Shown: positions 1 through 9,365, counted from the stretch's first letter. The stretch is DNA of 64,000 nucleotides from Microbulbifer celer (GCF_020991125.1 NZ_CP087715.1:3945501-4009500), one strand, 5' to 3'. Numbers and translations: made by a program. Notes: generated from the letters alone by a model not told the origin.

Positions 1-377
1 CTGATTGCCACGCGGCGGCCATTGATCAGCACCAGTGTGGCGTCTGCGCCCATACCCCGGAGGCTGACCGCTGCGGCGCCGTTGGCGGTGGAATCCTGGT
101 TGTTGCCGCGAGTGGAGAAGGTGCCATTGCCCGCCGCCGGATGCTTTTCAAACATCTGCTGCAGGTTCGTGTAACCGGATTTTTCCAGCGACTCCCGGTC
201 TACCACCTGAATGGGGGTGGCGGTTTCAAATTCGGCGTTGCGTGAAATGCGTGAACCGACCACGGCGACTTCCTCCATGGCCGCCTCTTGTTGTGCGAGC
301 GAATGCTGAGAGGCTCCTACCGTCACACTGAGTACTGCCATGGCAAGTGCGCGGCGACGAAAAAATTGCTTGTGCAT
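1..377 (-). CDS. TonB-dependent receptor, N-terminal part (cut by window edge)
   Basis: This is the first ~125 residues of an outer-membrane receptor that takes up a ligand using TonB energy; the rest lies beyond base 1. The start ATG at 375-377 opens a signal peptide (MHKQFFRRRALAMAVLSV, then a cleavage region near SLAQQ). A TonB-box-like stretch EEVAVVGSRI follows, and then the plug domain, with TPIQVVDRESLEKSGY, a glycine- and asparagine-rich stretch and SLRGMGADATLVLINGRRV. These are typical plug motifs of receptors for siderophores, vitamin B12 or glycans. The ligand cannot be told from this part. No partner gene lies upstream; the next kilobase is decayed sequence. Confidence 0.9.
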   Translation of the reverse strand, partial: MHKQFFRRRALAMAVLSVTVGASQHSLAQQEAAMEEVAVVGSRISRNAEFETATPIQVVDRESLEKSGYTNLQQMFEKHPAAGNGTFSTRGNNQDSTANGAAAVSLRGMGADATLVLINGRRVAI

Positions 378-982
378 AATTGTCGACCTTCTATTTATTT
401 TGATTATTTCCTGGTGACCGTTTCACGGTCGCGATCAACACTAGCAACGACCGGAAAAGTGAACAATCAGCGCACGATGAGATGAGAATCAGTCGGCATT
501 AGTGGAGGTGGATCTCGCGCCAGCCGTCGAAAATTGGATTTATCGTAAGGAAAGGAAGATAAAAGCCTTCGAAATTCGCCAGCCCGGATACCATCCGCGA
601 CCCGATCATCGGTCAGCGCAATACCTACTTTGTCCTCGCTGCCAGTACCGAGGACAGAAAAGACTTCGCAGTTAGTTTGTTATCTGGAAGTGAAACAGTC
701 GTACCAATTTTGCTGGCAGAGTATTGAGGAATGATTTTCTATAAAGAAATTTTTGCACTGCTTAATAAGATCAGTATTACATAAATTATAAAGGCATTTT
801 CTACTATCGGATCAATCATGTCGCTTATTTCATTTCCGCTGAGGTAGGTATCTCCTTCTTTATAGGGCGGGGCTTTTTTGGTCGACCTCCATGTGGTACT
901 CGACGTAGAGCGACGCCGATATTGCGCATAGAATCAGATCCATCTGAAAGTTATTTAACCGTAGTGGAGAAGTTATGCCGTT
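378..982. other. Gene-poor, lower-GC stretch with possible gene remnants
   Basis: No intact gene is seen here. Two short open stretches read like protein but have no credible start. On the plus strand 563-727 ends in ETVVPILLAEY and a stop. On the minus strand about 612-499 ends in TINPIFDGWREIHLH and a stop. They overlap on opposite strands, so at most one is real in the overlap. The base composition is more AT-rich than the flanking genes. The part next to 377 should hold the receptor promoter, but no clear -35/-10 pair was chosen. Confidence 0.35.
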
Positions 983-1448
983 ATGAAAAGGCTTGGTGGC
1001 GACTGTTCTATACGTCGTGTCATCAAGTTTGTTAGCGAGTGAATGCCCAGATTCGACTACACCCAGGGCTCTGTTTTCAGATTCTGAAAATCTCATCGAA
1101 GAATACTTCGAACCAAATAAGGGAGAATATAGCGCAACCTTTAAAGGTGGTAGCAGCGCGACTGCTCGTTTTAGTCTGTGCGGATTGGGTGTCAGAGCGA
1201 GTTATCTGATGCGGGATAAAAATGATGACCTGTCAGATCATATTGAGTTTTTCTTACTAAAGGCGGTTCCATCAGAAAATGATAGGAATATTGTTGCCTC
1301 GCAGCTAGTGAAGTTTACCGAAGAAGATTTTCGTAATGGAGTCACCCTGAATGGAAGCAACGGAGACCACTGGGTTTAAGCAAAAAATTCCCCGAGCCCG
1401 ATTTATGCTGCAGTGATTCACTACCGCTGGATTCCGCCGGAGCATTGA
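983..1448 (+). pseudogene. Hypothetical secreted protein, probably damaged at both ends
   Basis: The longest intact reading is 993-1379 from a TTG codon (128 aa), starting MVATVLYVVSSSLLASE, which resembles a signal peptide without its basic start. An ATG at 983 lies one base out of frame; losing one A from the AAAA run at 986-989 would give MKGLVATVLYVV, a normal signal peptide. At the other end the frame stops at TAA (1377-1379) but stays open and protein-like afterwards, with YAAVIHYRWIPPEH to a second stop at 1446-1448. TAA could have been a lysine AAA codon. I see a frameshift and a nonsense change in an unrecognised family. Sequencing error is possible, and a functional short protein is not excluded. 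Confidence 0.45.
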
Positions 1449-1458
1449 GAGTGACACC

Positions 1459-1599
1459 ATGAAAATACTGAGAATGGTGAAGGTGCCGGGCGCGCCGGTG
1501 GTCAATTACGGCAGACGTCCCGGCCTGTTGTATGGCTGTACTTTTGCGGATGTGTGGTTCGGTGAGTATTTTGAAAATTTTCTGGACGACTGGTATTGA
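1459..1599 (+). CDS. Small open reading frame of 46 aa, unknown
   Basis: It begins MKILRMVKVPGAPVVNYGRR and ends FENFLDDWY. It starts 10 bases after the second stop of the damaged upstream gene and reads in the same direction as the DsbB gene further on. A weak purine-rich stretch (GAGAGTG) precedes the ATG. No family is recognised and no membrane segment is seen. It may be a remnant of a longer gene rather than a working one. Confidence 0.25.
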   Translation: MKILRMVKVPGAPVVNYGRRPGLLYGCTFADVWFGEYFENFLDDWY

Positions 1600-1677
1600 G
1601 TAAATATCTGCGTTGATTGGGAATTCACCCAGTATCACCTTAAGTTTGAGTCCAATATTCCATTTCGGGACTCACCG

Positions 1678-1836
1678 ATGATTATGATGTTGCCATTCCT
1701 CACTGCACTTGTGTCTGCGTGGTACTGCTGGCGCGGGCGTCGATGCGCCGCAATGGGCTGGTGGGCGGTGACGGCGATGATTTATGTGGCCTGGTGCTTC
1801 TACCACATGACCGATTCGCTGAAGATTTCCCTGTAG
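1678..1836 (+). CDS. DUF5993 family small membrane protein
   Basis: This 52-residue protein has two hydrophobic segments, MIMMLPFLTALVSAWYCW and WWAVTAMIYVAWCFYHM, joined by a short arginine-rich loop, and ends DSLKISL. Size and pattern fit the DUF5993 family, often encoded just before DsbB-like proteins. Here the stop is 10 bases before the DsbB start, and the GGAGG that serves dsbB sits in that gap. A shared transcript is therefore likely, and a helper role for the DsbB-like enzyme is inferred from position only. Confidence 0.7.
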   Translation: MIMMLPFLTALVSAWYCWRGRRCAAMGWWAVTAMIYVAWCFYHMTDSLKISL

Positions 1837-1846
1837 GAGGCGCGTT

Positions 1847-2416
1847 GTGACGTACCCTGTAACCGGTCTCGGCCGCTGGTCCGATTGTCTCAATGCCCTC
1901 GGCTTGCTGGGCGTCAGCGGTATTCTCTGGTTCGCGTTTATCTGGCAGCTGGTATTGCACGAACTGCCCTGTCCCCTGTGTCTGCTACAGCGGGCGGCAT
2001 TTGTGATGGTAGGGCTGGGGCTGCTGCTGAATGTGTGCTTCGGCAGTCGCCCGGCACACTATGGTATCGCCCTGATCTCGGCGCTCGCGGGTATGGTCTC
2101 TTCCGCGCGTCAGGTGTTGTTGCATATCGCCCCTGGCGATCCCGGCTTCGGTTCGCCTTTTCTCGGCATGCACTTCTATACCTGGGCTTTGGTGGCTTTT
2201 TTTGCGCTTGCGCTGTTTCTCGGCGGAATGCTGCTGATTGATGGCATGAAACTGAAAGAAGCTGCCAATACCCCGCGCGAGCCCGGGTGGCTGGGCAGAC
2301 TGGCGGGGTTCAGTTTTCTGGTGATTCTGGTGCTGAATGTGCTGTCGACATTGGTGGAGTGCGGTTTGGGGCCCTGCCCGGACAATCCGACGGAATATCT
2401 GTGGCTGCCGGGCTGA
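1847..2416 (+). CDS. DsbB-like disulfide bond formation protein (first of two)
   Basis: Inner-membrane quinone reductase type protein that would re-oxidise a periplasmic DsbA-like thiol oxidase. The 189-residue sequence has about four main membrane segments, the CPLC motif near residues 42-45, and a second cysteine pair in VECGLGPCPDNP near the C-terminus. The start is GTG at 1847 with GGAGG at 1836-1840. It is longer and differently spaced than the classical DsbB at 19848-20345, and its pairing with DUF5993 suggests a dedicated redox partner. It is followed by a convergent SugE gene 8 bases away. Confidence 0.85.
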   Translation: MTYPVTGLGRWSDCLNALGLLGVSGILWFAFIWQLVLHELPCPLCLLQRAAFVMVGLGLLLNVCFGSRPAHYGIALISALAGMVSSARQVLLHIAPGDPGFGSPFLGMHFYTWALVAFFALALFLGGMLLIDGMKLKEAANTPREPGWLGRLAGFSFLVILVLNVLSTLVECGLGPCPDNPTEYLWLPG

Positions 2417-2424
2417 CCCCGGGC

Positions 2425-2751
2425 TCATGCAGGGGCAGTCAATTTCAATCCAATAATCCCCGCCACAATCAATCCGATACACGCGAGCCGTGGCAGTGCG
2501 GTGGACTCGGCAAACAGCGCGATACCGAGGATCGCTGTGCCCACGGCGCCGATGCCGGTCCACACCGCGTAGCCGGTGCCCACCGGAATGGTCTTCAGGG
2601 CCTGGGCGAGAAAATAAAAGCTGGCGATCATGGCAATGACGGTCAGTACACTGGGCAGCGGTTTGCTGAAGCCTTGAGTGTATTTGAGACCGATGGCCCA
2701 GGCGATTTCCAGCAGACCGGCGATTAGCAATAAAAACCAGGGATTGGCCAT
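2425..2751 (-). CDS. sugE: SugE/Gdx-type small multidrug resistance exporter
   Basis: Four-helix inner-membrane transporter of the SMR family, working as a dual-topology dimer. The 108 residues resemble E. coli SugE closely: [18 protein letters not shown] with the essential membrane glutamate, [16 protein letters not shown] in the middle and [11 protein letters not shown] at the end. The SugE subgroup is known to export guanidinium and some quaternary ammonium ions. The start chosen is the ATG giving MANPWFLL, preceded by GAGG; a longer frame upstream adds an unlikely hydrophilic leader. No guanidine riboswitch was recognised upstream, where the end of ggt lies only 19 bases away. Confidence 0.9.
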   Translation of the reverse strand: MANPWFLLLIAGLLEIAWAIGLKYTQGFSKPLPSVLTVIAMIASFYFLAQALKTIPVGTGYAVWTGIGAVGTAILGIALFAESTALPRLACIGLIVAGIIGLKLTAPA

Positions 2752-2770
2752 CTCAGTAAGTACCTCTTTA

Positions 2771-4573
2771 TTAGCGCCCCAGTGCACTACCTTCCCGGCG
2801 CGGATCGGCGCCGCCGTGCAGTTTTCCCCCCATCAGCGCGATGGCGTGAATACCGCTGTTCAATTCTTTCCGTACCACCTTGTGGCCCATGGCCTCCAGC
2901 TTTTTCACTGCTGAATCGGTGAGTGTTTCCGGCTCCACTTCCACCCGGTAACCGATCGCGCCGATATTGCCGGCGTCAATGGCTTCGGCGATGGGCATGC
3001 CTTTGCCCAAGTGGTAGAGGATGGTGCGGGCGGTGTAGTCGATAATGCGCGAGCCGCCGGGGGAGCCCACCAGCAGTCGCAGGCTGCCGTCCTCGTTGAA
3101 TACGATAGTCGGTGACATGGACGAACGCGGACGTTTGCCCGGCTGTACCCGATTGGCGACCCGCTGTTTGTCCGCATTGATGGGCACGAAGGAGAAATCC
3201 GTCAGCTGGTTGTTCAGCAGGAAGCCTTTCACCAGCAGCCGTGAGCCGAAGCCGGTCTCGATGCTGGTGGTCATGCTTACACCGTTACCGTACTTGTCCA
3301 CGATCGACAGGTGGCTGGTATTAGGCATTTCCGGGGATTTCGCCTTGATCCGACGATCGGAAAACTCACCGGGTACCCCGGGGCGCGCGGGTTGCGCAGA
3401 TTCCAGGTTGATCAGTTTGGCGCGCTGGGCCAGGTAGTGCGGCGCCACCATGGCCTGGGTGGGCACCTCGACGAAATCCGCATCGGCGCTGTAGGTGTTG
3501 CGGTCGGCAAAGGCCAGTTCCGAGGCCTCTGTAAACAGGTGCGTCAGTTCGGCGCTGCCCACCTGGAATTGTGCCATGGGTGTGTGCTGCAGCATGCCGA
3601 GAATGGCGCCCACAGTGGTGCCGCCGGAAGACGGTGGCGCGGCGCCGCATACCCGGTAGGTCAGAAAGGTGCTGCACAGGGGCTCGCGCACCTTCGCCCG
3701 GTAATCTGCCATATCCTCGCGGGTCATCACCCCGGGGTTTTCCGGGTCGTTGCGCACCGCCTCTACAATCGCTTCAGCAATCTCGCCCTGGTAAAACGGC
3801 TTGGTGCCCTGCTCCGCCAGTATGCGCAGGGTTTGGGCGTAGTCGGGATTTTTCAGCAGGTGACCGACGGCCAGGGGTTCGCCGTCGGCGTCGAAGAAGT
3901 AATCCCGGATTGCCGGGCGCACAGCGACTCGCGGCATGCGGATCAGTAGCTCGCGCAGGCGCGGGGAGATTTCAAAGCCTTCTTCGGCGAGGGCGATGGC
4001 GGGCTGGAACAGCTCCTTCCACGGTAGCTTGCCGTCGCGCTGGTGGGCGAGTTCGAGCATGCGCATCACCCCGGGAACGCCCACCGAGTTGCCGCCGATC
4101 ACCGCGTCGAAGAAACCGCGGGGCTTGCCGTCGCGGATAAAGTAGTTTTCGTCCACCGCCATGGGCGCGGTTTCGCGGCCGTCGTAGTAGTAGAGCTTTT
4201 CCCGATCGGCGCGGTAGCTCAGCATGAAAGCACCACCGCCGATGCCCGAGGACTGTGGTTCTACCAGGCCCAGCACCAGTTGCGCGGCGATGGCTGCATC
4301 CACTGCGGTGCCGCCGCGGGCGAGGATCTGTTCCGCAGCCGCAGAGGCGTGGGGATTGGCGGTGACTGCCATGTAGTCGCTGGCGGTGGCGGATTTGATT
4401 TCCGTGCGCCCGGTGGCCACCTCTGGCTGTATTTCCTGTTGCGTGACTTGCTGTGACGGTGCGGTGCCAAACGTGGGCACGGAGACCGCCAGCGCGCAGG
4501 CGAGCGAGCAGGTGCGGAAAAAGGCACGCAGTGAAGTGCGTGGATACAGGGATGAGAGGAGAGAGGTGTTCAC
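2771..4573 (-). CDS. ggt: Gamma-glutamyltransferase (glutathione hydrolase)
   Basis: Periplasmic Ntn-hydrolase that cleaves or transfers the gamma-glutamyl group of glutathione. The 600-residue precursor begins with a signal peptide (hydrophobic run around residues 18-36) and should cut itself into large and small subunits before the catalytic threonine. That residue is Thr419 in [15 protein letters not shown], matching the TTHYSVVDKDGN region of the E. coli enzyme. Other family marks are [11 protein letters not shown] near residue 108, PPSSGGTT near 313 and [12 protein letters not shown]. It reads toward sugE. Its promoter should lie in the 63 bases before the start, which hold a hairpin with GGGCAGCT and its complement. 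Confidence 0.95.
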   Translation of the reverse strand: MNTSLLSSLYPRTSLRAFFRTCSLACALAVSVPTFGTAPSQQVTQQEIQPEVATGRTEIKSATASDYMAVTANPHASAAAEQILARGGTAVDAAIAAQLVLGLVEPQSSGIGGGAFMLSYRADREKLYYYDGRETAPMAVDENYFIRDGKPRGFFDAVIGGNSVGVPGVMRMLELAHQRDGKLPWKELFQPAIALAEEGFEISPRLRELLIRMPRVAVRPAIRDYFFDADGEPLAVGHLLKNPDYAQTLRILAEQGTKPFYQGEIAEAIVEAVRNDPENPGVMTREDMADYRAKVREPLCSTFLTYRVCGAAPPSSGGTTVGAILGMLQHTPMAQFQVGSAELTHLFTEASELAFADRNTYSADADFVEVPTQAMVAPHYLAQRAKLINLESAQPARPGVPGEFSDRRIKAKSPEMPNTSHLSIVDKYGNGVSMTTSIETGFGSRLLVKGFLLNNQLTDFSFVPINADKQRVANRVQPGKRPRSSMSPTIVFNEDGSLRLLVGSPGGSRIIDYTARTILYHLGKGMPIAEAIDAGNIGAIGYRVEVEPETLTDSAVKKLEAMGHKVVRKELNSGIHAIALMGGKLHGGADPRREGSALGR

Positions 4574-4636
4574 AACGGGCAGCTCCGGTATGGAATACAG
4601 CTGCCCGAGTGTATCAGACCCGAAGAAGAAATTCGG

Positions 4637-5137
<501 letters not shown>

Positions 5138-5211
5138 CTAGCCGGCCAGAGGGGACGCGCATCTTAAACAATTTAGCCTCCGGGCTCAAAATTGCGCCGA
5201 ATGGCGCCGAT

Positions 5212-5814
5212 TTAAAGAGAAAACAGCCGCATGCAGACCTGCCCGGCCTGCTTTTCTTTCTCCAGCTGCCAGCCCGGGGGCACCGGCACGGATTTGTCTC
5301 TTGGCGATTCGATATAGATCCGTGCATTGTCGGTCAGCAGAGAAGCTGCAGATAGCTGTGAAATCGTGTCCTGCCAGAGGTCCCCGGCAAAGGGGGGATC
5401 GATAAACACCAGATCGAACGCCGCCTGCTCCCTACCCGCCTGGGCGAGAAACATCTCCGCCGGGCAATTGTGCACGCGGGCGTTGTCTGCCTGCAGCAGA
5501 TCCAGCTGCTGGCGCAGGGTCTGCGCCGCGCCCCGGTGCAGCTCGACAAAATCCACCGAGCCGGCACCGCGGCTCAGGGCCTCAAGCCCGAGGGCACCGG
5601 AGCCGGCGAACAAGTCCAGGCAGCGCGCGCCGGGCAGCTGGAACTGCAGCCAGTTGAACAGGGTCTCCCGCAGCCGATCGCCAGTGGGGCGAAGCCCCGC
5701 CACCGGGGCGAAGGCCAGTTTGCGGCCCCGCCAACGGCCGCCGATGATGCGCAACTGGCTGGTGGCTGGAGCTGTCTGGCCCCGGGATGTGTTGGGTTTG
5801 CGTGGTCTGGGCAA
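5212..5814 (-). CDS. rsmD: 16S rRNA (guanine966-N2)-methyltransferase RsmD
   Basis: Methylates G966 of 16S rRNA using S-adenosylmethionine. Seen: RIIGGRWRGRKL near the start, LRPTGDRLRETLFNWL, the SAM-binding CLDLFAGSGALGLEALSRGA and the catalytic FIDPPF. The frame is open to 5904 but offers no ATG; both candidate starts are TTG (5904 and 5814). I prefer 5814 because AGAG lies about seven bases upstream and the resulting 200 residues match the usual length; the longer form adds an arginine-rich leader with no family counterpart. It is divergent from ftsY, so the two share a promoter region of about 110 bases. Confidence 0.9.
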   Translation of the reverse strand: MPRPRKPNTSRGQTAPATSQLRIIGGRWRGRKLAFAPVAGLRPTGDRLRETLFNWLQFQLPGARCLDLFAGSGALGLEALSRGAGSVDFVELHRGAAQTLRQQLDLLQADNARVHNCPAEMFLAQAGREQAAFDLVFIDPPFAGDLWQDTISQLSAASLLTDNARIYIESPRDKSVPVPPGWQLEKEKQAGQVCMRLFSL

Positions 5815-5927
5815 GGTATTCTCTATATTGGACTCGTGTGCGATGGCGGCGGCAGTGTAAAATCTGCGCCTTCCCAATACTCGCCGCCGGCAATGTCGGC
5901 GCAAGCAGCCAGTGATTTTACACCACC

Positions 5928-7199
5928 ATGATTTTTGATTTCCTGCGCAAGAAAAAGCCCAAGCCCGACGAAGCCGCCGAGCCTGTTGAGAACGGCGACG
6001 AAACCCCTGAGACCGGGGAGTCTCAGGCCCAAGACGGTGAGGTGTCTGCAGAGTCTGCGCCAGCCGAGGCCCCGGCCGAACCGGAGGCCGCGGAAGCGCC
6101 TGACGAATCAGCGGACAAGCCCGATGCGGTGTCCGATGCCGAGCCGGTTGCGCCTGCAGAGCCTGAGCAAGAGGGGCTCAAATCAGTAGAACCTCCGCAG
6201 CCTGAGGCCGAACCCGTGCCTGCGCCTCAGGTACAAGCGGCTGCGCCTCAGGTTCAAGAGAAACCCAAAAAAGAGGGCTTCTTCGCCCGCATCCGTCGCG
6301 GCCTGTCCCGCACCAGCAGCCAGTTTGCCGAAGGCATGGGCAACCTGTTCCTGGGCGCCAAGGAAATCGACGAAGACCTGATGGAGGAGCTGGAGACCCA
6401 GCTGCTGATGGCGGACGTTGGCCTGGATGCCACCACCGAGATTATCGACCGTCTTACCGACCGGGTTTCTCGCCGCGAACTCTCCAATGGCGAGGCCTTA
6501 TACGGAGCGCTGCAGGAGGAGCTGGCCGGGTTGCTGGATAAGGTTGAGGCGCCGCTCGCCATTGATCCGGGCAAGAAGCCGTTTGTGATCCTGGTGGTGG
6601 GCGTCAATGGCGTCGGCAAGACCACCACCATCGGCAAACTGGCGCACCGCTACCTGAATGAGGGCAAGTCGGTGATGCTGGCGGCGGGGGATACATTCCG
6701 CGCGGCGGCGGTGGAGCAGCTGCAGGTATGGGGCCAGCGTCACAATGTACCGGTGGTGGCCCAGCATACGGGCGCGGACAGTGCATCGGTGATCTTCGAT
6801 GCGATCCAGTCGGCCCAGTCCCGCGGTGTGGATGTGGTGATTGCGGATACCGCCGGGCGCTTGCATAACAAGTCCAATCTGATGGAGGAGTTGTCGAAGG
6901 TGCGCCGGGTGATGGGCAAGCTGGATGACAGTGCGCCCCACGAAACGCTGCTGGTGCTGGATGCGGGTACCGGTCAGAACGCGCTTTCCCAGGCGGAGAC
7001 TTTCAAGGATTCTGCGGGGGTTTCGGGGCTGGTGCTGACCAAGCTCGATGGCACCGCCAAGGGGGGTGTGATCTTTGCCCTGGCGCAGCGGCTGGGGATT
7101 CCGGTACGCTTTATCGGTGTGGGGGAGCAGTCGGAAGACCTGCAGCCGTTTGTGGCGAAAGATTTTGTCGCGGCACTGTTTAATCGGACTCAAGACTAG
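5928..7199 (+). CDS. ftsY: Signal recognition particle receptor FtsY
   Basis: GTPase that docks SRP-ribosome complexes at the SecYEG translocon. After the short basic start MIFDFLRKKKPKPDE comes an acidic, alanine/proline/glutamate-rich A domain to about residue 105, then the NG domain. The G motifs are GVNGVGKTT (residues 225-233), DTAGR (307-311) and TKLDG (371-375). The total of 423 residues is normal for proteobacterial FtsY. It heads the ftsY-ftsE-ftsX set, but a 120-base structured repeat (7235-7357) now separates it from ftsE. Confidence 0.97.
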   Translation: MIFDFLRKKKPKPDEAAEPVENGDETPETGESQAQDGEVSAESAPAEAPAEPEAAEAPDESADKPDAVSDAEPVAPAEPEQEGLKSVEPPQPEAEPVPAPQVQAAAPQVQEKPKKEGFFARIRRGLSRTSSQFAEGMGNLFLGAKEIDEDLMEELETQLLMADVGLDATTEIIDRLTDRVSRRELSNGEALYGALQEELAGLLDKVEAPLAIDPGKKPFVILVVGVNGVGKTTTIGKLAHRYLNEGKSVMLAAGDTFRAAAVEQLQVWGQRHNVPVVAQHTGADSASVIFDAIQSAQSRGVDVVIADTAGRLHNKSNLMEELSKVRRVMGKLDDSAPHETLLVLDAGTGQNALSQAETFKDSAGVSGLVLTKLDGTAKGGVIFALAQRLGIPVRFIGVGEQSEDLQPFVAKDFVAALFNRTQD

Positions 7200-7234
7200 A
7201 AACAGATTTTGTGGCTCGTACTTGGAAGGCCTGG

Positions 7235-7357
7235 TGGCGGCACTGCTACCGGGTACCGCTTTCTGAGACACGCCGTGAACCCATCCCTGGGGGCTCTTCT
7301 AAAACATCCCTGTTTTAGAAGGTCTCAGAAAGCGGTACCCGGTATCAGTACCTTCGC
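7235..7357 (+). repeat. Structured intergenic element, copy E1
   Basis: Outer arms 7247-7269 and 7322-7344 are perfect 23-base complements, and weaker pairing extends outward toward the border motifs TGGCGG (5') and CCTTCGC (3'). Inside lies GTGAACCCATCCCTGGG, which can form CCCA/TGGG with a TCCC loop, then a second hairpin 7296-7305 / 7312-7321 (CTTCTAAAAC with its complement, loop ATCCCT). It lies between ftsY and ftsE. Confidence 0.9.
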
Positions 7358-7422
7358 GCAAAGTGCTGCGCGTTCTAAAACGAAGTGCCGCTGCTGAAAC
7401 AAAAAACAACAAAAACGCGCTC

Positions 7423-8106
7423 ATGATTCAATTCGATAATGTCAATAAACGCTACGAGTCCGGGCAGGACGCGCTGGGGCGCGTGAGCCTGGAGATCGAG
7501 CGCGCGGAGATGGTGTTTCTCACCGGCCACTCCGGCGCCGGCAAGAGCACCCTGCTCAAACTGCTGACCGCGATCGAGCGCCCTACCCGCGGCAGCATTA
7601 TTGTCGGTGGCCAGAACCTCAATCGGCTGCGCAACGGCCAGATCCCTTATTACCGCCGCAACCTCGGCATTGTGTTCCAGAATCACCAGCTGCTGTTTGA
7701 CCGCAGCGTGTTCGATAACGTCGCGCTGCCGCTGTCGGTTTCCGGCTGCAGCAAGCGCGAGGTGGGCCGCCGGGTGCGGGCGGCGCTGGATAAGGTGGGG
7801 CTGCTGCACAAGGAGAAGCAGAACCCGATCGTGCTCTCCGGTGGTGAGCAGCAGCGGGTGGGTATTGCACGCGCGGTGGTGAATAAGCCGGCGCTGCTGG
7901 TGGCGGATGAGCCTACTGGTAACCTGGACCCGAAGCTGTCGGAGGAGATTATGCAGCTGTTCCGGCAGTTCAACGGGGTGGGCACCACGGTGTTGATTGC
8001 GAGCCACGATCTGGAGCTGATTGCGCGCATGCGCCAGCGGGTGCTGACCCTGCAGGCGGGACAATTGATCTACGACGGATATCCGAGCCTTGAACCAGCG
8101 TACTAG
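7423..8106 (+). CDS. ftsE: Cell division ATP-binding protein FtsE
   Basis: ATPase half of the FtsEX complex, which governs peptidoglycan hydrolases through the divisome. The 227 residues carry Walker A GHSGAGKST (residues 35-43), the ABC signature LSGGEQQRVGIAR and Walker B LLVADEPTGNLDP. The start chosen, MIQFDNVNKRYESG, matches the family; the open frame upstream runs into repeat E1 and its flank. No good ribosome site is seen before this ATG. Its end overlaps ftsX by 17 bases, implying coupled translation. Confidence 0.96.
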   Translation: MIQFDNVNKRYESGQDALGRVSLEIERAEMVFLTGHSGAGKSTLLKLLTAIERPTRGSIIVGGQNLNRLRNGQIPYYRRNLGIVFQNHQLLFDRSVFDNVALPLSVSGCSKREVGRRVRAALDKVGLLHKEKQNPIVLSGGEQQRVGIARAVVNKPALLVADEPTGNLDPKLSEEIMQLFRQFNGVGTTVLIASHDLELIARMRQRVLTLQAGQLIYDGYPSLEPAY

Positions 8107-9097
8107 TACCAGAAGGGCCCAGCCTCAGGCGGCGGAGCGACAACGCAGTGTGGGTGCGGTGGCCGCACGTACCGGTGTCGGCGATCGTCTGGGCAGCTGG
8201 CTGGGGCACCACCGGGAGATGTGGCGCGAGTCGTGGGCGCGTTTCTTTGCCTCGCCGATGTCCAGTGGCATGACGGCGCTGGTGATTGCGATTGCGCTGG
8301 CATTGCCGGCGGCGCTGCAGTTGGGGTTGACCAACTTCCAGCGCGCGGTTGCGGGCTGGGATGGTCAGCCGCAGATTTCGGTTTTTTTGCACAAGCGCGC
8401 CAAGGTGAGTGCGGTGATGTCGTTTGCCGATGATCTGCGTGCGGATCCGCTGGTGGCGGGGGTGACGTATATTTCGCCGGAGCAGGCGCTGGCGGAATTT
8501 CAGCAGGCGTCCGGGCTGGGTGATGCACTGGCGGGGATGGGCAGTAATCCGTTGCCGGCGGTGTTGCTGGTGCAGCCGGGCAGTGCCGACAGTGTGGCGC
8601 TGGAGACGTTGGCGGAGCGCTTGCGGGAGGCGGCGCTGACGGATTCGGTGGTGCTGGATATGGCCTGGGTACAGCGGCTGGCGCAGCTGACGGCGCTGGG
8701 CCAGCGCATGAGCCTGGGGCTGGCGTTTCTGCTGGCGCTGGGGGTGTTGCTGGTGGTGGTGAACAGTATTCGCCTGCACATCGAAAGCCGCCGTGAGGAG
8801 ATTCTGGTGGTGAAGCTGGTGGGGGCGACGGATGCGTTTGTACGTCGGCCTTTCCTGTATACGGGGTTGGTTTACGGTCTGGTCGGCGGGTTGATTGCGT
8901 GGTTGCTGGTGAGCCTCGGGGTCTGGTTGCTGGCGGGGCCGGTAAGCGGGCTGGCGAACCTCTATGGCAGTGGCTTCCGTCTGGATGGGCCTGGGGTTAC
9001 CTATCTTGTGGCGCTTGCCGGTGGCGCGGCCCTGCTGGGGCTGACCGGCGCCTGGCTGGCGGTGGCGCGACACATTTCGGCAATCCAGCCACGCTGA
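8090..9097 (+). CDS. ftsX: Cell division protein FtsX
   Basis: Membrane half of FtsEX. Of 335 residues, a basic cytosolic start of about 60 is followed by a first membrane segment (MTALVIAIALALPAALQLGL), a periplasmic domain of about 150 residues that would contact an EnvC-type activator, and three more membrane segments, including LGLAFLLALGVLLVVVNSI and the final VALAGGAALLGLTGAWLAVA. The cytosolic loop ESRREEILVVKLVGATDAFVRRPF is the family hallmark. The start is TTG at 8090, inside the end of ftsE. Confidence in the exact start is moderate. Confidence 0.93.
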   Translation: MNQRTSTRRAQPQAAERQRSVGAVAARTGVGDRLGSWLGHHREMWRESWARFFASPMSSGMTALVIAIALALPAALQLGLTNFQRAVAGWDGQPQISVFLHKRAKVSAVMSFADDLRADPLVAGVTYISPEQALAEFQQASGLGDALAGMGSNPLPAVLLVQPGSADSVALETLAERLREAALTDSVVLDMAWVQRLAQLTALGQRMSLGLAFLLALGVLLVVVNSIRLHIESRREEILVVKLVGATDAFVRRPFLYTGLVYGLVGGLIAWLLVSLGVWLLAGPVSGLANLYGSGFRLDGPGVTYLVALAGGAALLGLTGAWLAVARHISAIQPR

Positions 9098-9121
9098 TTC
9101 GCTCCCTTCCCTACCATCCCT

Positions 9122-9151
9122 TCGTCATCCCGGCCTTGAGCCGGGATCCAG
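9122..9151 (+). repeat. Short palindromic intergenic repeat
   Basis: TCCCGGC / GCCGGGA form a perfect hairpin around CTTGA within the context CGTCATCCCGG...GGGATCCAG. This wording is common as a dispersed repeat in proteobacterial genomes. It lies just downstream of ftsX and could also help end transcription, although no T run follows. Confidence 0.6.
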
Positions 9152-9188
9152 CGCTCGCAGAGCCTGCCGTCGCATTGAAGCCATTTCT

Positions 9189-9310
9189 TGGCGGGGCCGC
9201 GGTCGGGTACAGCTTTTCAGGACCGCTGTGAATACATCCATGTAAGCTGCGGCGCAAACATCCTGTTTGCGACGCTCCTGAAAAGCTGTACCCGACCGCG
9301 CCCCCTTCGC
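9189..9310 (+). repeat. Structured intergenic element, copy E2
   Basis: Outer arms 9198-9222 and 9276-9300 are perfect 25-base complements. The interior reads GTGAATACATCCATGTA (TACA/TGTA stem with a TCCA loop), then a hairpin CGCAAAC / GTTTGCG around ATCCT at 9253-9271. The TACA/TGTA stem replaces the CCCA/TGGG of most other copies, so pairing is kept with different bases. It lies between ftsX and rpoH. Confidence 0.9.
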
Positions 9311-9337
9311 ATAAACCATGGGTGTTTCGAGAAATCC

Positions 9338-9365
9338 GTAGGGTGGATAAGCGCAGCGCATCCAC
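9338..9365 (+). repeat. GTAGGGTGGATAAGCG-type intergenic repeat
   Basis: GTGGAT and ATCCAC flank AAGCGCAGCGC and form a small hairpin. This wording recurs between genes in many proteobacteria. It lies 28 bases after element E2, so the ftsX-rpoH gap holds three different repeat types in about 250 bases. Confidence 0.55.

Noticed and set aside
4578-4605. Hairpin between coaD and ggt as a terminator
   Set aside because: Stem GGGCAGCT is present but there is no T run on either strand and it lies in the ggt leader.
9111-9365. Short open frames with CAAA/DGFTAV-type peptides (also at 10550-10756, 11174-11614 and 23287-23679)
   Set aside because: They are translations of the structured repeat elements and their flanks; similarity between them comes from the DNA repeat, and no ribosome sites support them.
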